Positions 35,180-42,315 of a stretch of 64,000 nucleotides of DNA are shown piece by piece; position 1 is the stretch's first letter; every line of letters begins with the position of its first letter. Source of the DNA: an uncultured Treponema sp. (GTDB taxonomy: Bacteria > Spirochaetota > Spirochaetia > Treponematales > Treponemataceae); assembly GCA_946410085.1 (NCBI GenBank), contig CAMJZA010000008.1, forward strand, positions 1 to 64,000, given 5' to 3'. The notes beneath the pieces are model-generated. The model had not been told where the DNA came from and did no database searches. It saw only the letters and a list, made by a program, of their open reading frames with translations. The position numbers and the translations under genes were made by a program.

Positions 35180-35209
35180 ATTATAAGTTCCCTCAGGTCC
35201 ATCCGTCAA
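35180..35209 (-). promoter_or_regulatory. sigma70 promoter, -10 six bases before a GTG start
   Basis: Minus strand TTGACG (35209-35204), 18-base spacer, TATAAT (35185-35180), then six bases CGTATT and the GTG at 35173. No ribosome binding site fits. Confidence 0.75.
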
Positions 35210-35237
35210 GGAAAAACGAACGGCGGCCGGTCCGGCC

Positions 35238-35289
35238 GGTGCACAGGCACGGTGCACAGGCACGGTGCACAGGCACGGTGTACAGGCGC
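35238..35289. repeat. 13-bp tandem repeat, four copies
   Basis: GGTGCACAGGCAC in three perfect copies plus a fourth with two changes. GTGCAC inside each unit is palindromic. It is intergenic, between the YbjN-MORN promoter and the paaK terminator. Confidence 0.9.
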
Positions 35290-35312
35290 GGCGCTTCTGC
35301 CTGCGGAGCATG

Positions 35313-35351
35313 AAAAAGGGCTGCCCGAAGCTCAAAAGCCCGGACAGCCCC
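35313..35351 (-). terminator. intrinsic terminator of the eda-kdgK-paaK operon
   Basis: Minus strand GGGCTGTCCG pairs with CGGGCAGCCC (one G-U pair), followed by TTTTT. It lies 50 bases after the paaK stop. Confidence 0.8.
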
Positions 35352-35400
35352 TTACGGACACGTACTGCGGTCTGAACGGCAGGCGCCGTCCCTGCGGGGA

Positions 35401-36630
35401 CTAGAAGCGCTTGTCGTAAATGCGCTTGGTTTTCTTTTCGCTCCGGGGCAGCTCGCCTTCGCCGACGACCTTAACCTCGGGGGTCATGTTGAGCCGTTCC
35501 TTAAAGCGGAATTTCAGGGTCAGCGAAGCTTCCGTCCGGTCAACACCGCCTTCCACCTCGACAAAGAGGGTCAGCTGGTCGCGGCCGTCTACGTGCTCAA
35601 TTTCCGCCCGGTATTCGCTCGACGTTCCCGGTACCTGCTTGATGACCTCTTCGATGGTAGACGGGAAGAGGATGCAGCCCTTTACCTTTACCATATCGTC
35701 GCTCCGTCCCATGATGGGGCTGATGCGGGGATAGGGGCTGCCGCAGGCGCAGCTGCCGGGAATAAAGGACGCAAGATCGTGGGTGCGGAAGCGGAAGAGC
35801 GGAGCACCTTCCTTGACGAGCGTCGTCAGCGTAATTTCGCCCATCTGACCGTCGGGAACAGGCCTGCCTGTCTCGGGGTCAAGGATTTCCAGATACACGT
35901 AGTCGTCCCAGATGTGGATGCCGCTTTCGCCCGGGCAGCTGATGCCGATTCCCGGCCCGTATATTTCGGTCAGGCCGTAGATGTCGTACAGCTCTATGCC
36001 GAGCAGATCCTTGATGCGCGTCCGCATCTTGTCGCCCCAGCGTTCCGAACCGATAATGCCTTTCTTAAGCTGGATTTTCCCCTTGAGGTTCCGCTTCTCG
36101 ATTTCTTCGGCAAGGAGCAGGGCATAGGAAGACGTCGCACACAGGACCGTCGCCTTGAGGTCCTGCATCATCTGCAGCTGCTTTTCGGTATTGCCCGGTC
36201 CCATCGGAATTGCCATTGCGCCGAGCCGCTCGCAGCCGAGCTGGAATCCGATACCCGCCGTCCACAGGCCGTAGCCGGGCGTAATCTGCAGGCGGTCTTT
36301 CCTGGTAATGCCCGCCATCTGGTAGCAGCGGGCAAACTGAATGGCCCAGTCGTCGACATCCTTCTGCGTATAGGGAACAATGACGGGCGTTCCCGTCGTT
36401 CCCGACGAAGAGTGGATGCGGACAATCTGCTCTTCCGGGACGGCGGCAAGCCCCAGCGGATAGGCAGAGCGGAGCTCCTGCTTGGACGAGAAGGGCAGTT
36501 TTTCAAAGTCCGCCTGCGTCCGGATATCCTCCGGGTTGATGTCCTTAAACTTTTCGGCGTAAAAGCCGCCCGGCATCTTTTTGACGCGGGCAATCTGAGT
36601 CCGCAGCTGTTCCAGCTGCGTTTCGTTCAT
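35401..36630 (-). CDS. paaK: phenylacetate-CoA ligase family enzyme
   Basis: 409 aa from the ATG at 36630; a GTG two codons earlier (36636) is better spaced from AGGGGGT and may be the true start. The AMP-binding motif SSSGTTGTP is followed by the family blocks GYGLWTAGIGFQLG, YGLTEIYGPG and GRSDDMVKVKG, and the C-terminal lid has EKKTKRIYDKRF. Enzymes of this family make acyl-CoA from arylacetates through an acyl-adenylate; in anaerobes some act on indole- or phenyl-acetate from amino-acid oxidation. It is in one operon with the KDPG genes, about 10 bases after kdgK, a link with no obvious pathway reason. Confidence 0.92.
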   Translation of the reverse strand: MNETQLEQLRTQIARVKKMPGGFYAEKFKDINPEDIRTQADFEKLPFSSKQELRSAYPLGLAAVPEEQIVRIHSSSGTTGTPVIVPYTQKDVDDWAIQFARCYQMAGITRKDRLQITPGYGLWTAGIGFQLGCERLGAMAIPMGPGNTEKQLQMMQDLKATVLCATSSYALLLAEEIEKRNLKGKIQLKKGIIGSERWGDKMRTRIKDLLGIELYDIYGLTEIYGPGIGISCPGESGIHIWDDYVYLEILDPETGRPVPDGQMGEITLTTLVKEGAPLFRFRTHDLASFIPGSCACGSPYPRISPIMGRSDDMVKVKGCILFPSTIEEVIKQVPGTSSEYRAEIEHVDGRDQLTLFVEVEGGVDRTEASLTLKFRFKERLNMTPEVKVVGEGELPRSEKKTKRIYDKRF

Positions 36631-36646
36631 CTGCACGGGACACCCC

Positions 36647-37669
36647 CTAGCGCTGGACCCGACCGGAAGCATCGCCGCCGGCAAGCTTCTGGACTTCCTG
36701 CACCGTTACCCGGTTGAAGTCCCCTTCAATGGAATGCTTGAGTGCCGATGCGGCAACGGCAAACTCGATTGCCTGCTGGGTCTTCATGCCGTGGCGCAGG
36801 GCGTAGATGAGTCCGCCGCCAAAGCTGTCGCCGCCGCCGACGCGGTCCACGATGCGCAGGTGGTATTCCTTTGAGAAGCAGTAGTCCTTGCCGTCGTACA
36901 GCATGCCCGCCCAGTCGTTGTCGCTTGCCGAAATGGAGGTGCGTAGGGTAATCGCGACCTTTTCAAAACCGAACCTGTCGGCCAGCTGCTTTGCAACGGA
37001 CTTGTAGCCGTCCTTGTTCAGCTTGCCGCCGGTAATGTCGCTGCCTTCCGCTTCAATGCCGAATACGTCCTTCGCATCTTCCTCGTTGGAAATGCAGACG
37101 TCAACGTACTTGCACAGTTCGCTCATCGCTGCCCGTGCCTGATCGCGGGTCCAGAGCTTGCCGCGGTAGTTGAGGTCGCAGGAAATCTTGACGCCCAGCT
37201 TCTTTGCTGCCGCACAGGCCTGCTTACAGATTTCAACAAGGTTCGGCCCGAGCGCCGGCGTAATGCCGGTAAAATGGAACCATTCTGCACCCGCAAAAAT
37301 CGCATCCCAGTCAAAGTCTTCCGGCTTTGCTTCCTGAATGGCAGAGTGGGCGCGGTCATAGATACAGACGCTGCCGCGCTGGGAAGCACCCTTTTCCAGA
37401 TAGTAAATGCCGAGCCGGTCACCGCCCCGTACGATTTTGGACGTGTCGACGCCGAGCGCGCGCAGGGCATTCACTGCTCCCTGACCGATTGCATGGGCGG
37501 GCACTTTGGTCACGAAGGCCGCATCCTCACCGTAGTTGGCAAGGGACACGGCGACATTTGCTTCTCCGCCGCCGAAGGTTGCCTGCAGCTGGTCATTCTG
37601 AAAAAAACGGTAATAGCCGTTCGGGGCCAGGCGGAGCATGATTTCTCCGAATGTTATGATCTTACTCAT
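36647..37669 (-). CDS. kdgK: 2-dehydro-3-deoxygluconokinase (PfkB family)
   Basis: 340 aa from the ATG at 37669 (GAGGAGGTCC before it); its ATG overlaps the eda stop by four bases. It phosphorylates 2-keto-3-deoxygluconate to KDPG with ATP. PfkB signature 1 is seen as FGGGEANVAVSLANYG and signature 2 as DRVGGGDSFGGGLIYAL, with the catalytic Asp in GGGDSF. Together with eda it takes hexuronate or KDG breakdown into pyruvate and glyceraldehyde-3-phosphate. Other PfkB sugar kinases are possible, but the eda partner supports KdgK. Confidence 0.92.
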   Translation of the reverse strand: MSKIITFGEIMLRLAPNGYYRFFQNDQLQATFGGGEANVAVSLANYGEDAAFVTKVPAHAIGQGAVNALRALGVDTSKIVRGGDRLGIYYLEKGASQRGSVCIYDRAHSAIQEAKPEDFDWDAIFAGAEWFHFTGITPALGPNLVEICKQACAAAKKLGVKISCDLNYRGKLWTRDQARAAMSELCKYVDVCISNEEDAKDVFGIEAEGSDITGGKLNKDGYKSVAKQLADRFGFEKVAITLRTSISASDNDWAGMLYDGKDYCFSKEYHLRIVDRVGGGDSFGGGLIYALRHGMKTQQAIEFAVAASALKHSIEGDFNRVTVQEVQKLAGGDASGRVQR

Positions 37670-38310
37670 TTTGCGCGGACCTCCTCGATGATTTTCCGTG
37701 CTTCCCTGCACAGGCGGGTAACTTCTGTCCAGTTCTGCTTATCGAGCAGGTCGGCGGTAACCATGAAGGAGCCGCCGCAGGCCGCAATGACCGGACAGCT
37801 GATGTAGTCGGCAAGGTTCTTGAGCGAAATGCCTCCCGTCGGCATGATCCTGAACATCGGGAAGGGGGCGGAGAGCGCCTTTATCTTGGCAAGACCGCCT
37901 TCCTGCTCCGCCGGGAAGAACTTGATTATTTCCAGGCCGAACTTGAGGGCGGCATGGTAGTCCGTCGCCGAGGTGCAGCCGGGGAACACGGGCAGTCCCT
38001 GCTTCTGGGCATAGGCAACCAGCTCTGCGTCAAAACCGGGCGTTACGATAAACTGGCCGCCGGCTTCCTTGACGCGGTCAATCTGTTCGGTCCTCGTTAC
38101 CGTTCCCGCACCGACAATCATCTCGGGCTGCTCCTGCCGCATGATGCGGATAGCCTTGTCTGCGCCTTCGGCCCGGAAGGTCACCTCGGCGACGGGAACG
38201 CCGCCGTCACACAGGGCCTTCGCGAGTGCACCTGCATCGCGTTCGGGATTGTTCAGCTTGATCACCGGCACAATGCCGATTCCAGCGATTTTCGCATTGA
38301 ACTCGTTCAT
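37666..38310 (-). CDS. eda: KDPG/KHG aldolase
   Basis: 214 aa. It splits 2-keto-3-deoxy-6-phosphogluconate into pyruvate and glyceraldehyde-3-phosphate by a Schiff base. Seen: GIVPVIKLNN at the N-terminus, VGAGTVTRTEQID, FIVTPGFDAELV, the Schiff-base Lys in IKFFPAEQEGG (about residue 130), and MPTGGISLKNLADY in the phosphate site. The start has AGAGGT upstream. First gene of the operon with kdgK and paaK. Confidence 0.95.
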   Translation of the reverse strand: MNEFNAKIAGIGIVPVIKLNNPERDAGALAKALCDGGVPVAEVTFRAEGADKAIRIMRQEQPEMIVGAGTVTRTEQIDRVKEAGGQFIVTPGFDAELVAYAQKQGLPVFPGCTSATDYHAALKFGLEIIKFFPAEQEGGLAKIKALSAPFPMFRIMPTGGISLKNLADYISCPVIAACGGSFMVTADLLDKQNWTEVTRLCREARKIIEEVRAK

Positions 38311-38347
38311 CCTTTACACACCTCTTGTTTCTGTATATGTATATGCT

Positions 38348-38376
38348 ATTCTAGTACAAATATTCCCGTTACACAA
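38348..38376 (-). promoter_or_regulatory. sigma70-like promoter of eda-kdgK-paaK
   Basis: Minus strand TTGTGT (38376-38371), 17-base spacer, TAGAAT (38353-38348), about 38 bases before the eda start. Confidence 0.5.
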
Positions 38377-38462
38377 GGACAGGACGGCCGCAGGCACTGC
38401 CCGGGGATCCTGCGCTGTTTCCGGGGCAGCGCGCAGGCCCGCTCCCGTACGCTGCCCCTTTC

Positions 38463-39524
38463 TCACTGCATTTCCCGTATGATTGCGTATATCCGTGCGG
38501 CGGTCTTGGCAAGATCGTATTTTTCCAGCAGGGGCGCGGGATCGGATACCGGCTCGGCCAGCAGCTGCTCAAGGTCTGCATCCGGCCTGTCCGGGTCTAT
38601 GTAGTGGGCTGCCGTTCCGTAGATTTCGGGGAGGCTTGTCCGGTTTGAGACGATGATCTGCGTGCCGCAGGACAGGGCTTCGAGTGGGGGCAGGCCGAAG
38701 CCTTCAAAGTAGGAGGGCAGGACAAAGGCCCGGCAGCGGGAGAGCAGGGCCTTGACCTCGCCGTCATTCAGGTAGCCGGTCATGATGACATTGGGAAGCC
38801 CTTTCAGTTTTTCAAGTTCGGGGGCGACGACGCTGGGCAGGGGCTTCCCCGACACCGCGAACAGTTCATCGGGATACAGGGCGGCATGGTCTGCAATCCA
38901 CTTGAGGTTCTTCCGCTGGGACAGGCTGCCGAGCGTAAAGTAGAAGGGCCTGCCGTTCAGGCGGGGCAGGCGGTCAAAGACGGAAAAATCCGCCGCTATG
39001 TCCCTATAGCCCGTAACGCCCGAGTAGACGACATGGATCCGGTCGGCGGGGGTATGGTAGCGGTCAATGATGGTCTGCTTCGTGTATTCGGAAACCGTCA
39101 GGATGACCCTGGCCCGCCGCGCGATTGTCCGGTACATGATCCTGCTGTACAGGCATATCAGCTTGTCCCGCCGGGAGGTAAAATCCTGCGGGTAGAGGGC
39201 GCAGTAGATGTCATGGATGAACTCGATGCCGGGGGCAAAAAAGGGGCAGGTGTTGGAAAAGTCAAGGCTGAGCCTGCGGCGGGTCAGGACATAGCGCTGA
39301 AAGTCAATCTGCGTCCAGCGGGGAAAGAAGTGTGCCTCCTGCCTGAGCCGGACCGTCCGTATGTTTGTCAGCGGCGGGACGTCCCGTGCATTGGCGGGAA
39401 CGACCAGTTCCATCATGCCCGGGGCAACGAGTCTGTCCAGATGCTGCACGACTTCGACGGCGAGCCGTTCAATGCCGGTCAGGGTATGGCACCATGCTTC
39501 GCCGTTTATCGCGATGACCTTCAT
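38463..39524 (-). CDS. group 1 (GT4-type) glycosyltransferase
   Basis: 353 aa from the ATG at 39524, which overlaps the upstream stop by four bases. The GT-B fold is indicated by the N-terminal TLTGIERLAVEVV, and by LTVSEYTKQTIIDRY, FTLGSLSQRKNLKWI and the donor-site block PSYFEGFGLPPLEALSCGTQ with its E-x7-E motif. These enzymes transfer a sugar from a nucleotide donor to a lipid-linked or polymer acceptor on the cytoplasmic side. It is last in the envelope polymer operon starting at 45050. Sugar and acceptor are unknown. Confidence 0.9.
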   Translation of the reverse strand: MKVIAINGEAWCHTLTGIERLAVEVVQHLDRLVAPGMMELVVPANARDVPPLTNIRTVRLRQEAHFFPRWTQIDFQRYVLTRRRLSLDFSNTCPFFAPGIEFIHDIYCALYPQDFTSRRDKLICLYSRIMYRTIARRARVILTVSEYTKQTIIDRYHTPADRIHVVYSGVTGYRDIAADFSVFDRLPRLNGRPFYFTLGSLSQRKNLKWIADHAALYPDELFAVSGKPLPSVVAPELEKLKGLPNVIMTGYLNDGEVKALLSRCRAFVLPSYFEGFGLPPLEALSCGTQIIVSNRTSLPEIYGTAAHYIDPDRPDADLEQLLAEPVSDPAPLLEKYDLAKTAARIYAIIREMQ

Positions 39525-41065
39525 GCTTCCGGCTCCGCTGCTTCCGGTTCCGGGTTCAGGCATGCTGTCAGGGCGGCGAGCAGGCGGTCGTTGCTCTCCC
39601 GGTCACGGACAAAGATGCTGAGCTGTCCCCTGCCGCTTTCGTCCCGGGTAACGCTGACGAGAAGCTGCCGTTCGTCCAGAAGCCGGGCGGCAAGATTCCG
39701 TGCGGCTTCTTCGGTCGGGGCGGCATCAAGGTTCAGCAGGAAGCGGTTGAACGAAGGCCGCTTGAGCCTGACCTGCGGTACGCCTGCAAGTGCATCCTGC
39801 ATCCTGACGCACTCTTCCTGAAAGACTGCCGTCGATGCGGCATAATCCTTCTTGTACTTGCCGACGGCCTGCATGAAGTATTCCCCGAGCGAGGAGACGC
39901 GGCCTTTTCCCTTGAACGGTCGGAGCAGGGCCGGGTCGTCCGAAAAAAGGAGCCGCATGCTCAGTCCCGGCACTCCGAAGCGCTTTCCCAGGTCAATCAC
40001 ATGCAGGCGGTTCAGGAGCTGTCCGCTCAGGCTGGAAAAGTCCTCGTAGCTTGCATCGTGGGCGTCGTCGGGAAGCGGGGAGCTTTCGGAAAGGACGCAG
40101 ACCCTGCTTTCATCTGTACTGAGGAGTTTTGCGGCAAGTACGTCCAGTTCCCCGGACGATGAGGGGCGGCAGGCTATGCAGGAAGCGAGCGCATAGCGCA
40201 GCTCGGAGAAAAGCCGTTCTGAGGGGAAGAAGGGGTTTGCGTCAACGGTGAAGTCCGCCATGCCGGGGAAGCGCCAGCTGCCGCCCCCCTCCTGCATGAG
40301 CAGGGTGTAGCGGTCCTCCCGGGGAGAAAAGCGCTTTTCTGCAACGGACAGGTCCCCTATGTCGTCAACCTCGTACCAGCGGTTTTCCGCGACGACAAGC
40401 GAGCCCAGGATAGTGGGGATGTTGCCTGCGATTATCTTGAGGACGGTCTCGTAATACTCGTTCCTGCCGTACGTGGAGATGTAGTAGGACAGGAAGGGAA
40501 GGTACATGCTGGTGATGAAGTTTTTGGAGAACTTCCAGATGTTGACGGTCTTGTAGTAGCCTGAGGCATCCTCGTAGCGGAACTCTTTTTTGCCGACCAT
40601 CCCGGTGATGAATCCGTCCTTGTCCAGCAGGCAGCAGGACCCGTCCATCCAGCTTTCAAAGGGGGAAAGGACGGCTGCATTTTCCGCAGGCAGGGCAAGC
40701 AGTTCCCTGATGATGGCCTTGTCGTAGATGAGGTCGCTTTCGAGCAGGAGGGTGTCGTCCCGGGCGAAGATGTCCTTCATGAGGAAAAGCGAGTAGATGT
40801 TGTTCGTTTCTGCATAGACGGGGTTTTCCACGTATTCAAAGCTGAGATCCCCGTCACTGCCGAATGTCCGTGCAATGAAGTCCCTGATGACGTGCGCCTT
40901 GTAGCCCAGTCCGATTGCAATCTGCCTGACACCGGCCTCCCTGAGCGCATTGACGGTGTGTTCCAGCATGGGCTTCCCGTTTATCTGTATCATGCACTTG
41001 GGCATGTCCTGCGTATACTGGGGAATTCTCGTTCCCATCCCTGCGGCGAGAATGATTGCCTGCAT
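39521..41065 (-). CDS. nucleotidyltransferase (LicC/PntC-type) fused to shortened aminotransferase-like domain
   Basis: 514 aa. Residues 1-235 are a nucleotidyltransferase: ILAAGMGTRIPQYTQDMPKC, ETNNIYSLFLMKD and LLESDLIYD with the metal Asp, and YEVDDIGDL at the end. Such domains activate phosphocholine or phosphonates with CTP. From about 255 the sequence follows a class I/II PLP aminotransferase: DFTVDANPF, LGKRFGVPGLSMRLLFSDDP (the K being the probable PLP lysine) and FNRFLLNLDA. It is about 280 residues against roughly 370 for a complete enzyme, with most of the large-domain middle missing. The architecture resembles Treponema PntC, which makes CMP-aminoethylphosphonate. The PLP half may be inactive. 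Confidence 0.78.
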   Translation of the reverse strand: MQAIILAAGMGTRIPQYTQDMPKCMIQINGKPMLEHTVNALREAGVRQIAIGLGYKAHVIRDFIARTFGSDGDLSFEYVENPVYAETNNIYSLFLMKDIFARDDTLLLESDLIYDKAIIRELLALPAENAAVLSPFESWMDGSCCLLDKDGFITGMVGKKEFRYEDASGYYKTVNIWKFSKNFITSMYLPFLSYYISTYGRNEYYETVLKIIAGNIPTILGSLVVAENRWYEVDDIGDLSVAEKRFSPREDRYTLLMQEGGGSWRFPGMADFTVDANPFFPSERLFSELRYALASCIACRPSSSGELDVLAAKLLSTDESRVCVLSESSPLPDDAHDASYEDFSSLSGQLLNRLHVIDLGKRFGVPGLSMRLLFSDDPALLRPFKGKGRVSSLGEYFMQAVGKYKKDYAASTAVFQEECVRMQDALAGVPQVRLKRPSFNRFLLNLDAAPTEEAARNLAARLLDERQLLVSVTRDESGRGQLSIFVRDRESNDRLLAALTACLNPEPEAAEPEA

Positions 41066-42315
41066 TATGCACCTTCCTTTTGTTCTTTTGAGATCATGAA
41101 ATCTGCCACCCGTTCTCCGGCTTCACCCCGGAACATCCATGCCTGGGATTTTGCCCATGCCCTGTTTTCGGCAAGCAGCTGAGAGTCGCTTGCACCCCGC
41201 AGCACGTCGGCGATGCGGGGGAAGTCTTCGCGCTTGAGTTCTATGCCGCATTTTTCGAGCGTTACGAACTGCCAGAGCCGCTTGTCAAGGTCGCCTGCAT
41301 CGCACATCCTCGTGTCCATGTCTGCGTTGACGTACACGACCGGCCGGTCGCAGAGGAACATGTAGTCGAATATAATGGAAGAGAAGTCGGAAATCATGAT
41401 GTCCGAGCGGATCAGGCAGGCGAGGTTGTCGCGGTCGTAGTTCCACTCGACGTTTGCCGCTTCCCGGTACTTTGCTTCCAGCCGCTCAAGCAGGGGAGCT
41501 TCAGACTTCTTTGACTGGGGATGCGGCCGGATGATGATGTGGATGCCGCTTGCGACGAGCGGATCGAGCAGCGCCTCCCCGTAGCGGGAGAGTATGCCGT
41601 TCGGTCCCCATGACGGAGAGAGGAGGACGGTATAGGCATGATCTTCTGCGCTATCCATTGCCCGCATCCGTTCAGCAAGGACATCGAGGTAGGTACAGCC
41701 GACCGTGACCAGCTCCTTTTCCGGGATGCCCCGCTGCTGTTCCAGCGTCCGTATGTCTTCCTTCTGGTAGTCGCCGGTCAGCAGTACGGAGTCAAAGTAG
41801 TCCAGGCCGAAGAGCCGGTAGAGCGTCGCGTCCCCGGTTCCGTGCCTGATGTGGGCGTAGTGGCCCACGTTCTTGCTCCGCTTCCACTGGTATACGTCCA
41901 GTCCCGGCGTCGTCGCGAGTACGACGTCCGCCGTCAGCAGGTTCAGCCGTGCAAAGGCGGCATTCCCGCTGCCGATGTATTCGGGGCGGACAAAGCGGAA
42001 GGGGTTTTCCTTTGTGAGCGGGTCGTCCGGGTCACTGGTCAGGTAGTCCACCGTGACCTGCCGCCGCTCAAAGGCCTGCAGGACCGGGAGGAAGATGTTG
42101 TAGTACTGCCTGCCTTCGTTGTAGATGACGAACTTCTTGCGGTCCTGGGTCAGCGTCCGTGCCTTCCGGCCGGAAAAGAGGAGCTCGAGCTTGAGGAATG
42201 CCGCCCGGAGCAGGAAGAAGAAGGTCGCGACGACGCCGATGAAGACTGAGAAGAGCATGCTGCCCGTGCCGGGGTCAATGTAGAGCAGCGGCGGGTAAAG
42301 GGAGAAGGAGGTCAC
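41065..42315 (-). CDS. CDP-glycerol glycerophosphotransferase-like protein
   Basis: 416 aa from a GTG at 42315 that overlaps the upstream stop by four bases. One N-terminal membrane helix (SMLFSVFIGVVATFFFLLRA) is followed by the TagF-like GT-B domain: VLATTPGLDVYQWKRS, HIRHGTGDATLY, LLSPSWGPNG, HIIIRPHPQSKKSE and SDIMISDFSSIIFDYM. These enzymes transfer glycerol-phosphate or ribitol-phosphate units from CDP-alcohols to a growing polymer. The stop and the next start overlap by one base (TAATG). Together with the neighbouring nucleotidyltransferase it points to a phosphodiester-linked surface polymer in a diderm spirochaete. Confidence 0.88.
   Translation of the reverse strand: MTSFSLYPPLLYIDPGTGSMLFSVFIGVVATFFFLLRAAFLKLELLFSGRKARTLTQDRKKFVIYNEGRQYYNIFLPVLQAFERRQVTVDYLTSDPDDPLTKENPFRFVRPEYIGSGNAAFARLNLLTADVVLATTPGLDVYQWKRSKNVGHYAHIRHGTGDATLYRLFGLDYFDSVLLTGDYQKEDIRTLEQQRGIPEKELVTVGCTYLDVLAERMRAMDSAEDHAYTVLLSPSWGPNGILSRYGEALLDPLVASGIHIIIRPHPQSKKSEAPLLERLEAKYREAANVEWNYDRDNLACLIRSDIMISDFSSIIFDYMFLCDRPVVYVNADMDTRMCDAGDLDKRLWQFVTLEKCGIELKREDFPRIADVLRGASDSQLLAENRAWAKSQAWMFRGEAGERVADFMISKEQKEGA

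Noticed and set aside
35593-36717. 374-codon plus frame opposite paaK
   Set aside because: Shadow of a well-recognised enzyme gene.
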